Origin: Perkinsus olseni
Taxonomy: Eukaryota; Perkinsozoa; Perkinsida; Perkinsidae
Reading direction: 5' to 3'
Assembly: GCA_013115135.1 (NCBI GenBank)
Contig: JABANP010000240.1
Coordinates: 1 to 64,000 of the forward strand
Length of the DNA: 64,000 nucleotides
Part shown: positions 44,561 to 54,587 of the stretch, piece by piece
How positions within the stretch are numbered: position 1 is the first letter of the stretch
Layout: each line of letters starts with the position of its first letter
The notes under the pieces: model-generated
The model's database searches: none
What the model was told of the DNA's origin: nothing
Seen by the model: the letters and a program-made list of their open reading frames with translations, nothing else
Made by a program: the position numbers and the translations under genes

Positions 44561-45759
44561 AAAATTTCACAACCTAGCACAGCCTAGCCGAATCGCGAGC
44601 AGACAAGACGATTCTCTCAGATTCGCTGGTATAGAAGCCACCATTGTCACAACAAAACTCCTCTGTCCACACTCGCCGAAAATACCTTGCCAAACACAGT
44701 ACTACTGGCGCCGTGTCAATGCTGGCGGCCGAATCGCTGTGAGGAGAACTAGCGGACTCACTCGTATCATGCACTTCCGTCAGCTAGCCGTAACAGAGCC
44801 ACTCCGGTTGCGCGGTAAACTTTGTTACCGCATGTGAACGAAGAATTGTTGAGATGCTAGAATATGCAGGTTCCAAGCAGACATCGTACACACAATCCTA
44901 TAAATCCCACCATAGCTTCAGCCGCTCTTGACTCCTCCTGTCAGTCACTACTACTGGAAGCGGCAGCAAATCCCAGCGCACACTGATCCTTCCCTTCAGT
45001 ACACTTCCATTTCTGCTTCTCTTCTGGGAATGTAGGGCCACGATGACCCGGCCACCCAGTCCGATTTCGCCTCATCGAGCCTCTCGCTCCTCCGGTCTCC
45101 TTCAGCGTCCGCCTCCTCTGTTCCTCGCTTTTTCGAGTGGAGGCAAAACTATAATCGTCCGACATTCACAATATATTGAGCACGGTGGCACTAGCGGCCT
45201 AATTTCTTTGAAAACATTAGATTGTAGCAAACTTCTGTGATACAAAAGTTCTACAATCTGATAACTACGTCTCACTAGTAGGTGTTCACCATGCACGTGA
45301 GGTGACTAGCTCAAACTAACACCTCAAACGGCCTCGAGGCTATAGAGTTGAAAATGAAAAGATCAGGCTAGAAGACTGCCTGCATTAGAGCTTGGTGAAG
45401 TAGTCGGTCTAACCGCCAGGATAAACCGGTATTCCTCGAAGCCGAAAATCGAGTAGCCCACGCTTTCCATCCGTGCAGCAATCCGCAAGACTGCTAGCCA
45501 GGCGGTCGACCCCGGCGGATTCTTAATGAGGAATTCGGCATGATCGTGAGCGAGACACCGAAACTTGAACACACCCAAGTCTGCGACATATGTGCACCAT
45601 GATTCATCGATTGTCATCTCAACTCAACACGGCCGAAATCATTTCAAGAAATCACTAACTTTTAAATCATTATTCAACTATAATCCGTTACTATATATAT
45701 GTCGGTTATTCTCAAGCTGAGTCAATTTAAAAAAGTCAATTATATTCTGGGTGAAATAA
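44561..45759. other. no gene recognised
   Basis: ORFs at 44328-44837 (plus), 44574-44774 (minus) and 45363-45617 (minus) are open but lack family features. The 45.7-45.9 kb segment is homologous to 25.24-25.35 kb (shared CTAATCGGC and CTACTC(A/G)GACGCC), which is the 3' end of Thr-rich genes. Confidence 0.35.
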
Positions 45760-46215
45760 CTAATCGGCATGGACGGTACTACTCGTTGACTCGTCACAAA
45801 CGCAGGGAATACTTTCAGGGAGCTGGCGAGCACCGCTGCCTCTACTCAGACGCCGGTCACCTCCGCAAGTACTGGGGTTGCCCCAGTACTGACAGTAAGA
45901 ACCCGGGATGATTGAATCACAGTATGCATCAGCATCGGTACAATCGGGTATACCAGGAGAAGTACTAGTAGTACTCGCAGTCGCAGCGGCTGGAGTTGTG
46001 GAGGTGGTAGTAGTTGTGGTCGTTGTGTAGGTGGTAGTAGTTGTGGTCGTTGTGTAGGTGGTAGTAGTTGTGGTCGTTGTGTAGGTGGTAGTAGTTGTGG
46101 TCGTTGTGTAGGTGGTAGTAGTTGTGGTCGTTGTGTAGGTGGTAGTAGTTGTGGTCGTTGTGTAGGTGGTAGTAGTTGTGGTCGTTGTGTAGGTGGTAGT
46201 AGTTGTGGTTAGTTG
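45760..46215 (-). CDS. Thr/Tyr-repeat protein with Cys-containing C-terminal domain
   Basis: Minus strand: Thr repeat with one Tyr per 9 residues (eight 27-bp units), a linker TTPAAATASTTSTSPG, then a compact domain with DCTDADAYC, GSYCQYWGNPSTCGG and IPCVCDES, ending VHAD-TAG at 45760. The spacing of Cys with aromatic residues suggests a disulfide-bonded secreted domain, perhaps a carbohydrate-binding module, but I cannot name it. The 5' part is unclear because the frame entering the repeat (NSKLVTTTNHNYY) is not the Thr frame. Confidence 0.45.
   Translation of the reverse strand, partial: QLTTTTTTYTTTTTTTTYTTTTTTTTYTTTTTTTTYTTTTTTTTYTTTTTTTTYTTTTTTTTYTTTTTTTTSTTPAAATASTTSTSPGIPDCTDADAYCDSIIPGSYCQYWGNPSTCGGDRRLSRGSGARQLPESIPCVCDESTSSTVHAD
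46000..46208. repeat. 27-bp tandem repeat, eight units
   Basis: Units of GTGGTAGTAGTTGTGGTCGT plus TGTGTAG, nearly identical, 27 bp each. Confidence 0.9.
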
Positions 46216-46584
46216 TTGTTACCAACTTCGAGTTAACAGTAATCCTCTCATGGTCAGGTAAACTCCGAGTCTCCGCCGTAGTTGCGGGATGCGAGCCAGC
46301 CATGAACAAAGCCGCTTCACTTGTGGTTGATTACATTAATGGGGCAAATAAAGCTCCACCGGAGTTCACAATGCCGTGTTTGAAGGTCACTTGTTTGCAT
46401 GGGAATAATATGAGGCTGCTACATGAGCTTCTACTTCTCGACCCACTGACCATTATATCGCAAAAGTTTCTCTTGGTTGAACAGCTCTTACGAGACCAGG
46501 ATGTACTCGCGAAATATCGTAGTTTGGGAGGGAATAACATTCCGTAGTGTCATTCCGACACTGTACGGAATGATACTGTACTGA

Positions 46585-46965
46585 GTGCAACAAGACGAAA
46601 TGACAATGTACGAAGCGAAACTGTACGACTGGAAACTGTATGAGGTGAAACTGTACAATTTTGTGGTACACGAGCAGAGTCTCTACGAGTTGCATCTGTA
46701 CGATATGATCCTCACCGCATTCGCGTGCCTCGAATGGGTCATTAAAGGCTTTGATGACTTCAAATCAGCCGGCCCCGATAGTGTCATGTACTATCACTAG
46801 AAGAGGGCTATTCTTCACTACGGTTTGGCCGAGCACATAGCTGAGATCTGCAACGGCTGCCTCAGGACTTCGACCTTTCCATCGATCCTCAATGTTTCTC
46901 ATACGATACCCTTTTCGAGTACGTTTCTTCTGCTATGCAGACGACTGCTACACAGCCTTCAAATT
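46585..46965 (+). pseudogene. dead LINE RT fragment behind a KLY repeat
   Basis: The frame starts with a short periodic stretch (KLYDWKLYEVKLYNF) and continues FKSAGPDSV, a stop, then HIAEICNGCLRTSTFPSIL, which matches the RT fingers region of non-LTR elements (SPGPDGI...CL..G.FP). In another frame just downstream FCYADDCYTAF is an RT motif C. The palm between them is missing, so it is a deleted, frameshifted relic. Confidence 0.55.
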
Positions 46966-47052
46966 TGGTCCCCGCAGTATTCTTCCCTCGAGAGATCAAG
47001 GAATCCGCCACATGATTGACGAACTGGTACCCACCCTGGCCGACTCCAACCT

Positions 47053-47067
47053 CACCCTAATAGGGTG
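47053..47067. repeat. palindrome CACCCTA-A-TAGGGTG
   Basis: A 7-bp perfect inverted repeat around a single A, related to the larger palindromes at 48.2 kb. Confidence 0.6.
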
Positions 47068-47887
47068 ACCCTATTAAGTAAATAGTATTTACGGGGGGTA
47101 TTTGTGGGGGTAATCACGGCCCGACAAGTGGATGCAAGGAAGAGAAAAGGTGCCTGTTCTGTGGCTCGGACTCACATGATGGGGCGAGCTGCGAGCACCG
47201 AAACTCCAGGGGTGTGGACTGTGGGACACAAACGTACTCAGCTCTGTGGTATCCTGGAATTCTAGAACATGTGAAGGTGGGACACGTGTGTTGCTCCGGT
47301 TACGATCCGAATCCATGCGAACTCTCATGCCATAGTGAATCCACTCCGGGGCGGGCCGGCTCGATGGCCTCAAGGCCGACTTTTGCAATACGAGGCGGCT
47401 ACATAGGAAGGGACTATGCTGTGCCGAAGTCTCCAAGGGGAAGAAGAACACGTACTACCGTGCTATTCGCAAGGCCAAGCTGAAAATGTTCGAGGGGGAC
47501 TTTGAAGCGATAACCGTGAACCATACCTTGAATGTTCCGGACCCGAACTCTGATCTCCGAACCAGGGAATCTGTCTTAGGGCCGAATCGTCGTCAGAGGA
47601 GCAGCAGCATGCTTTGACCAGTACATGAAGTTGCGGGAAAGAACGAACTTTGGTCGGGGCTCCCTCCTATTGTTCCCTGACTATGGATCATAGTCTATGG
47701 TGGCCATGCATTGGACCCCGATGACTGGATGGAGCTGAAAGGGATCTACTCACACTCGTGAAGGAACACCTGACAGATGCACCCCATTAGATGTCACATC
47801 AGTCGAGGAGCTCGACGATCATTTCTTTGAGACAGTCGGAGGCTCTGACCTGGAGCAGCTCCGCCGGAGCTGAACCTTTTCCGACTG

Positions 47888-48700
47888 GTGCATCAGATGG
47901 GCCCCCCTGGGGTGATGATAGCTGCGTCATCTGCGGCGGCAAGACGGCTCGCCGTAACAGGCACACTCCTTGCGGCGCAGCCTCGAGAGCCGCATGGTGA
48001 CCAAGCCCATGGGCACCTTTATGGACTCCCGCATATATCCCCACCCGCACCGCGACCGAGCAATGTAGCAAATGTGCACCTCAAAGCTGTGATAAACTTG
48101 GGTGTCAGCGATGCGGTAGCGGAGATAGTGGAGGCCTGCTTCGCCCTTTCGTGCACTCCTAGTGCACTAAAAGACTCCTGTACGATACTATTAGGGTTTC
48201 CCATATAGGGAATCCCCTATATGTGACTCTATATTCCCTTATTCCCTAATAGGGAATAAGGGCCGGCCAGGACTGCGGAGCTTCCGCCCGACATTTTGCT
48301 TATCCTCCGTGTCCAAGCTGGTAGAGGAGTGCATCAGTTGGATCCTTAGTGCGTACCTTCATGAAGTACTGCCCTTTTAGCATGCCTACCTCACCGATCG
48401 TGGGCCACGATTCGTGGCCCGGCGAGCCGCCGGCGGCGACTCTCCTCGCGGACACCCTCCGGGTGTACGACAGTAAGAGAGAAATGAGATCGTTCATGGC
48501 AATCGCCACCTTGGATGTGAAGGGTGCCTTCGACAACTGCAAGTGCATGCCCTCGGCGGCTTCTCAACTGATAGAGTCGTATCTGAAGGGTCGTACGGCT
48601 ACCCTTTCGGTGGGAGGTGAGAGGGCGAGGAGGGACTTGCCAAGTCCGACTTGGTGGGCGGCTCAGCTCCTCGAGTCTCTTGGTCGAAATCAATGAGCTC
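47888..48700 (+). pseudogene. second LINE RT relic
   Basis: AEIVEACFALSCTPSALKDS (about 48117-48177) resembles the RT segment before motif 2. Further on, MAIATLDVKGAFDN (about 48497-48538) is RT motif A, followed by QLIESYLKGRTATLSVGGER, the normal next segment. Motif B onward is absent and frames change, so it is a relic, perhaps of the same family as 46.6-47.0 kb. Confidence 0.5.
48188..48262. repeat. cluster of palindromes with CCCTAATAGGG
   Basis: CATATAGGG/CCCTATATG (48202-48223) is followed by CCCTTATTCCCTA-A-TAGGGAATAAGGG (48236-48262) with 13-bp perfect arms around one base. Confidence 0.75.
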
Positions 48701-50240
48701 CTCCCGGCGGGGTGTAAGTTGCAAGAATCCGCATATGGCCCGGCAACAATAACATGGCCATTAAAAATGAGAAGGTCTCCACACTCACAGACGTGAAAAA
48801 TGTGTCTGACGGCGTGGCAGCCGAGCTCGCTAACTTGGGGAAGGTCACTGACGAGATCAAGTCAGTCGGAGTTCAAGGAAAAAACCTTGCCAGCCGAAGT
48901 ATAGGCTCAGCCGGGGACGAACTCATTCGTGGAATATAACGACCAGGCTCGTCAAACTGATGAAAAACATCGTAAGAAATTGTCGGAATTGAACTTCAAC
49001 GGTAACACTGAGGGGTACAGCGGGAGAAAACAGATCGTAGGTCAGGACTCCTCGCCCCGTTCATCTACAATTTTGCTCCTGGACCATGGGCTGGGCCGAC
49101 TTGGTTGATCTGAATTAGCAGAAAGTTTTCGCCCCTCCCTCCCGACCCAAAGGCCGGTATTTCCAAACGGGAACTTCCCGTCGGAAAGACGCACGCTGAA
49201 GAAGGTTGGAGCTCTTATCGCTTCTCACTCCCCAACGCATCTTGGAAGCGTACTTGAGGTTCAACCATCGAGAAGTGTATTGGGTACCGGACTTACTCGC
49301 TGCGTGCGTGTTGCCTTGTAGTCCAATAGCCACAGCTGTCATCGGCAGAGCCGGACCAGTCGAGTTCGACGAGTTCGGGGTAGGTCGTATTTGACGGAGC
49401 ATGATCTGCCGCAGATCATCTGCGTGCGCACTCCGGCATCTTACACTCTTAGAAAGGGGGAGGCCTTCTCGGGAAGAGCAATGGATTCTCTACGCTGGAT
49501 TATATTTGATGAGGGAAAAAAGTTGGAAACAGTCTGAGAGAAATCGAGTGGGACCACGAGGAACAACGGAAAGGAGAACATCTAACTTAGATGATCTAAG
49601 ATGGTCGCGGCCATAGACCTGTTGGGAACTCCCAGCATAGCTGTGATCGCTCTTCCGTTAGAGTCTAGCAAGAGGGTCCAACGGCAGGTCATAAGACTGC
49701 CCGCACTTTCTCATGATGTAGGAGCCTCCTCAGAGGAGGCTCAGAGTCTCGGAAGGTCACGGAATGTGACAGAAGGTCCCATGTGGTGAATCGGAGGGCA
49801 CGATGAAAGGCAGAGAGACAACAGGGTTCGAGCGGAAAAAGAATAGATAAGGCAGCGGAGACAAGTTGCGCGGCGCAACTTGCGCCTAATGTTTCCCTCC
49901 GTGGACATTTCGGAATCTCACGCAGGCAGTACTAGATACTTGCGTTGTCAATTGGTTCAACCTGTATTGGTACGATAGGTCAGGTTGAGGAGATCAGGTC
50001 TCAGATGTCACGAATCTGTTGAGATCAAGGAATGATACAACTGGAGTGAATCAGCTCGTGCTGAACATCAATTTCGCCGGCTCAGGATCTCCACGCACAT
50101 ATGCACATATGGTCAACATATGGTATTAGAATCGCGTAATTCACTCGACATGCCCTACTCTCACAAATGTCTCGTGTCCATTATTCGATTGCCGGACGTC
50201 GTTCCGCGTTTCTCTCACCCTCCTCGGAGAAGAAGTTGGA
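48701..50240. other. no gene recognised; possible element debris
   Basis: ORFs at 48754-48939 (helical, KNVSDGVAAELANLGKVTDE) and 49206-49394 are open but unidentified. Given the RT relics on the left this may be further retroelement debris. Confidence 0.3.
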
Positions 50241-51697
50241 CAGTCCAGGGGCCGTATGCGGATACTGATTCGAGAATCACAGGCACTGATTCAACTCACC
50301 ATCTGATTTCCGATTTTGATTCAACTCACACCATGATTCACAAGTGTTGATTCAGATTCCGTATTCATGAGTAAGATTGATGATTCGTGAGTATGATTAC
50401 TGATTCCAGATTCAGATTCAGGATTCGTGAGTATGGTTCCTGATTCCTGATTTTTCTCAAGCGTTGATTCTGATTCTTGATTCGGAATCATGATTCCTGA
50501 TTCAGGATCATACTCAGCCGCTGATTCTGATTCTGAATCAACGAGTCAGAGTAAAAATCAAGCAAAAAATCGGCTTCTGATTTTTGAATCACGGTCGAGA
50601 TTCAACTCAAGCTCGAAAGATTCTGATTTCGTACTCTGGAGTAAAAAATCACTGAATCACGGCGTATCACTCACTGTGTGATTTTTTTCTCTGATTCAAA
50701 AATCTGACTCACCCCTCGAATCAGTATCCGCATACGGCCCCAGCCTGGGTAGGTATGCGGATCCTGATCCACGGCTGATCTGGAGAAAAAAATCAGACGG
50801 ATGGATCAGGTCTTGATTCTTTCCAATATTTCCCTGAGTTTTGTCTCGAGTACCCTTTATCACGATCGAGTGGGTGATCCACGGATCCCAATCACTATCC
50901 GTGGATCAGATCGCACGTGGATCTCGTATTTGAGGATCACAATACTTGTTTATGACTCAGCTGAGGGAGTCGACGGATCAGGTCCCATGGATCGGAGCAC
51001 GTAGGCCTTAGAATTGGGCACGGTTAGGTAAAATGCGAGTCTGGCTCTCTTGGCGGCTCATTCGTGGCGTTTCAATCGGTGTCGGGCTAAACAGCCCGGC
51101 AGGTTAGATCGTCTGACGGACAAACGAACGGTCCGGGTTCTATCCTCACCGTCGACGATTTAAATTAGTGTTCTAAGACCCAGGGAGATCAAGGATCAGA
51201 TCAACTTGAGGGTACCGCTAAGGAATGGCGTCGTAACAGGATCGGGCCTCTGTAACACGGCAAAGTAGAGTGATTTGGTGCGTGAGACGATTTTCGGATC
51301 ATGCACTCGTACCTTTGAATGATTCGGATAGCCTACTTTGATCCACTGAGCTAGTGGATCATGGATCACCGAAATTTCTCAACGAGGCCGAGAATTTCTC
51401 AGATCCGCGATCCACGGATCACGGACCACGAATTTGTCTCACGGATCAAGGATCAGAATCAAAAATCTGGATCAACTGTGATCTGGATCACGAATCGCGT
51501 ATCAGGATCGTGGATCAAGCTTCCGGATCATGAATCAAGGTTCAAGATCAAGAATCAGAGATCAGAATCCTCATTGCGGGATCTGGATCGGACTTTTCGG
51601 ATCTTGGAGTGATCTGGTTCACGGAGCCGGATCAATCGTGCCCCCGGATCATCGCCCAGATCCGTGGATCAGGATCCGCATACCTACCCTGGACTCG
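50241..51697. mobile_element. twin foldback element filled with degenerate GATTC / GGATC repeats
   Basis: Unit 1 (50245-50741) has termini GGGGCCGTATGCGGATACTG and the exact inverse (27 bp, to GATTCGAG). Unit 2 (50744-51692) has termini GGGTAGGTATGCGGATCCTG and the exact inverse (about 28 bp). The outer flanks AGTCCAGGG and CCCTGGACT are also inverse. Unit 1 is filled with scattered TGATTC/GAATCA words and unit 2 with GGATC/GATCC words, each echoing its own terminus. The centre of unit 2 (about 51.0-51.3 kb) is less repetitive. No transposase is seen. Confidence 0.7.
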
Positions 51698-51934
51698 TAC
51701 AATAATGAACTGGTGGGGAGTCCGACTCGGAATTCCCAAGCATCGGCGATGCTGCATCGCGGATCTGCCTGAAATACTCCGGCTCCGTTGTCGATATGCT
51801 CATTTCAATATTATTTTGGAGTACTTCTGGGTGTCAAATACCGAATTCGGTATTCCTCCGAAGGGCTTTTCTTGTGAGTTCGGATGAGATTCAGAGTGCC
51901 AGCTACGTTAAGTTTGGATAGTTAATGACGAAGT

Positions 51935-52165
51935 TTATTGCTTAGTATGTTCTTCAACTCTGAGCTTCCATTCTTCTACGGTCTTGGTTCTAGCAGGGTA
52001 CGTCTCATCTCTGAAACTCATTCGTCCAAGTTTAAGACGTGCCGGAATGAGAGAGAAAACGCGACACTTTAATTCACAAAAGAGATACCGCGTGGACGCC
52101 AAGTCCTTGCAAAGGAGTAGAAACAGGAATAACAATAAAGTTAGATTGAATAAACGCTGAGGCAA
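51935..52165 (-). CDS. small secreted protein, hypothetical
   Basis: 76 aa with a textbook signal peptide (RLFNLTLLLFLFLLLCKDLA), two cysteines (FCELKCR), then a basic/amphipathic tail (TKTVEEWKLRVEEH). Single exon as read; the protein may continue through an intron. No family recognised. Confidence 0.45.
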   Translation of the reverse strand: MPQRLFNLTLLLFLFLLLCKDLASTRYLFCELKCRVFSLIPARLKLGRMSFRDETYPARTKTVEEWKLRVEEHTKQ

Positions 52166-53188
52166 CGGTCATCAGCCCCCGCGAACGGCCGTTCATAGCA
52201 ACCACATATGCCGGCGAATGACAGATCGTTAGTCTGATAGTCTAATACTAATAGTCAGTCATCAGATCGTCGGCGCAGACCATTAGTCTGCGCTACGGCA
52301 CGCATTACTTCGGCTTGTGAACTACCCGTCATAGTGCTGTGCTTAGTAGGGCCTGTAGTACAGACTCTGTACTCTTCAGCCCTCCCCGACATGCGTACTC
52401 TTATTTCAGCAGGGCATCGTCCGGCCACGTGAAGGATCAGTTCACAGGGCTAGAGATTACTAGGCTAGTCATTACTGGATCAGTCAATCATAATTCGTGT
52501 ATCAAGATTTGTTAATCAAGTATATAACATTGAATGTGCTCTCACTCACAGCGAGTCACTGTCTAGGAAGTCGCCAACCAGGCGTATTAGACCTGACCAA
52601 CCGCGTGCCACTATCGAAATCGACATCTTGAGCCGTCTCAGTTAACCAACACTCATATCGAGTTTAGCCGGGTAAGCTCCCCCCGGGCCCCTACGCACAG
52701 GGAAGAGTGTCACAAGGATTCTGCATGCACAGGCTTTAGCTCTGCGAGCGTTTCATTTGCCCGCGCAAGTAAGATACTCAACATCACAAAGCTCGTCTGC
52801 TTGCATTCCGCTTTACGAGGCCCTTCGAGCTGGACTCCTGGTCCCCCCTGGTTATATGTTCTTCTTTCGGTTGGATATTGGCTCACATCCAATTCTGAGT
52901 GGGTCCAGTGGGTAATGCGATTTTCCGAGTCGTTTGTCTTATCTCAGTGTACTCCTTAGTTTTTCTCGCGTTAACAGCGCTAATAGCTCGCACCTTGGGC
53001 ATCTCTTCAATTTTCTATCTATGTCTATCGTTTGTTAATTGAACGCAAAGCGGGAGAGGACATAAGGAAATACGAGAAATCTCAAGATTAGTGAGTTAAC
53101 CGTTTCAGCAGTACAATCAATAGTGTTACAGCTAATTTAGCTTAATCGATTATTGGCTTTATCTGCTGTAGCCGGAGACGGTGTCGCG
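52166..53188. other. no gene recognised
   Basis: Only a 60-codon minus ORF (52710-52892) without features. One isolated AAGATAC occurs near 52770. Confidence 0.4.
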
Positions 53189-53189
53189 C

Positions 53190-53266
53190 ATCATCCAGAC
53201 CTGGGGATTGAACCCGGGGTCTTTCGGTTCGCAAGTATACAAGTTAACCACGCGGCCAAACGGCTT
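53190..53266 (-). pseudogene. tRNA-like remnant (Leu/Ser-type A box)
   Basis: On the minus strand TTGGCCGCGTGGTTAAC (A box/D-arm) is followed 40 nt later by CCCCGGGTTCAATCCCCAGG (T-arm with B box). The acceptor and anticodon stems do not pair well. It lies just upstream of the Thr-rich exon at 53317. Confidence 0.4.
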
Positions 53267-53316
53267 AAGTGGAACATACTTCACTAGCCTAGACTTCGCA
53301 CTCCACTTTGTTTCAG

Positions 53317-54009
53317 CTGAAAAGTTCCTGCTGGTGACTGGGGGTGCCAAGAGGGACGCTCAGCCAGCCTATAACAACTTTGATTATACTGTTACTACTA
53401 CCTCATTTGGTGATGATGAACCTAGAACTGTTAGTGTAGATTATCAGAGCAGTTTAGAGATATCTGGCAGGGAGTACGAAGACCGTCAACGTATGTTGAA
53501 AGCTGGCTCGAAGAAGGGGAGGACTACTACGACTGGGAGTACCACGACTAGTACTACCACAACATCGAGTACTACCACTGGGACTACTACAACTGAGAGC
53601 ACGACTACTGGGACTACTACAACTGAGAGCACGACGACTGGAACTACTGCAACTGAGAGCACGACGACTGGGACTACTACAACTGAGAGCACGACGACTG
53701 GGACTACTACAACTGAGAGCTCCACGACTAGTACTACTACAACTGAGAGCACCATGACTAGTACTACTACAGAGAGCTCCACGACAAGGACTACTACAGC
53801 TACGGGCTCCTCGACCACTAGGACTACTACAACTGAGAGCACCACGACTAGTACTACTACAACTATGACGACCACGACTACTACTATCACGACGACCACA
53901 ACTGCAGCAGTTGAACTGCTACGACCACAACTACTACGACCACAGCTACGACTACGACCACGACTACAACTACAACGACCACAACCACGACTATTACGAC
54001 CACATCAAG
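53317..54009 (+). CDS. threonine-rich repeat protein exon, interrupted by LINE
   Basis: The exon start is set by a strong acceptor (CCACTTTGTTTCAG). About 65 unique residues (KFLLVTGGAKRDAQPAYNN, VSVDYQSSLEISGREYEDR) lead into Thr repeats of about 10 residues (TTTTESTTTG), then looser Thr runs. Near 54009 the repeat is broken by AAGGTAGTTGAAC, the same sequence that begins the LINE at 37709. No signal peptide exon was identified; the open frame continues upstream across the tRNA-like region but is probably intronic there. Confidence 0.5.
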
Positions 54010-54587
54010 GTAGTTGAACTTTTTTTCCATGACCATCAATTCCACGCCAATCGTCGCGGAATCGTCGTCGGAAGCTGGCCAACCACCGAGACCGAAGCTC
54101 CACCCAGACCTCATGCTGAGCATCATGTTTGAGCTCATGAGCAGAAATCAGAGACTAATTGGCGAGAAGGAAGATATGAAGAACGAGCTCACTAAGAGCC
54201 ATCGAGAGATCATCAAGAAAGATGAAGAACTTGCCAGAAGAGAGGGACGGGAGAGGCGCAGGAAGGAGGAAAGAGAGAGACCTGCTCTCCCCAGTCTGGA
54301 CTTGGAGGAGGACATCGGAAGGATAAGGCAGCAGCATGGTCTTGACGTCTTCTCGGCGGGGCGACGTTGGAACTGGGGAGATCCGAGTTCCATCGCGAGC
54401 TCGACTGAAAGTTTGGATAACTTCAAATCTTTATCTATGGGAAGTCCGAGGGGACCGGCCTCTCAGACCCCCTGGCGCGTTGTAGGCAAGAAGAATGCGA
54501 AGAGGAGAAGGAGCTCCGACGATGGCATAGATACTGGAGTATCTGGAAATGCGCCTCCTGCTAAGAAGGCAGGAGGCCTTCTAAGAG
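54010..54587 (+). mobile_element. 5' fragment of a second LINE (ORF1 start)
   Basis: Begins AAGGTAGTTGAACTTTTTTTCC right after the Thr repeat, matching the 5' end of the LINE at 37709. ORF1 starts at the ATG at about 54029 (MTINSTPIVAESSSEAGQ) and has a coiled coil (ELTKSHREIIKKDEELARRE) and a basic region. The protein differs from the first LINE's ORF1, so it is another family with a common 5' terminus. It is cut at about 54587 by an LTR-element fragment in the opposite orientation. Confidence 0.6.

Noticed and set aside
44328..44837. 169-codon plus ORF
   Set aside because: No domain; composition and stops in the frame upstream look like chance, and the minus strand here carries weak Thr-gene homology.
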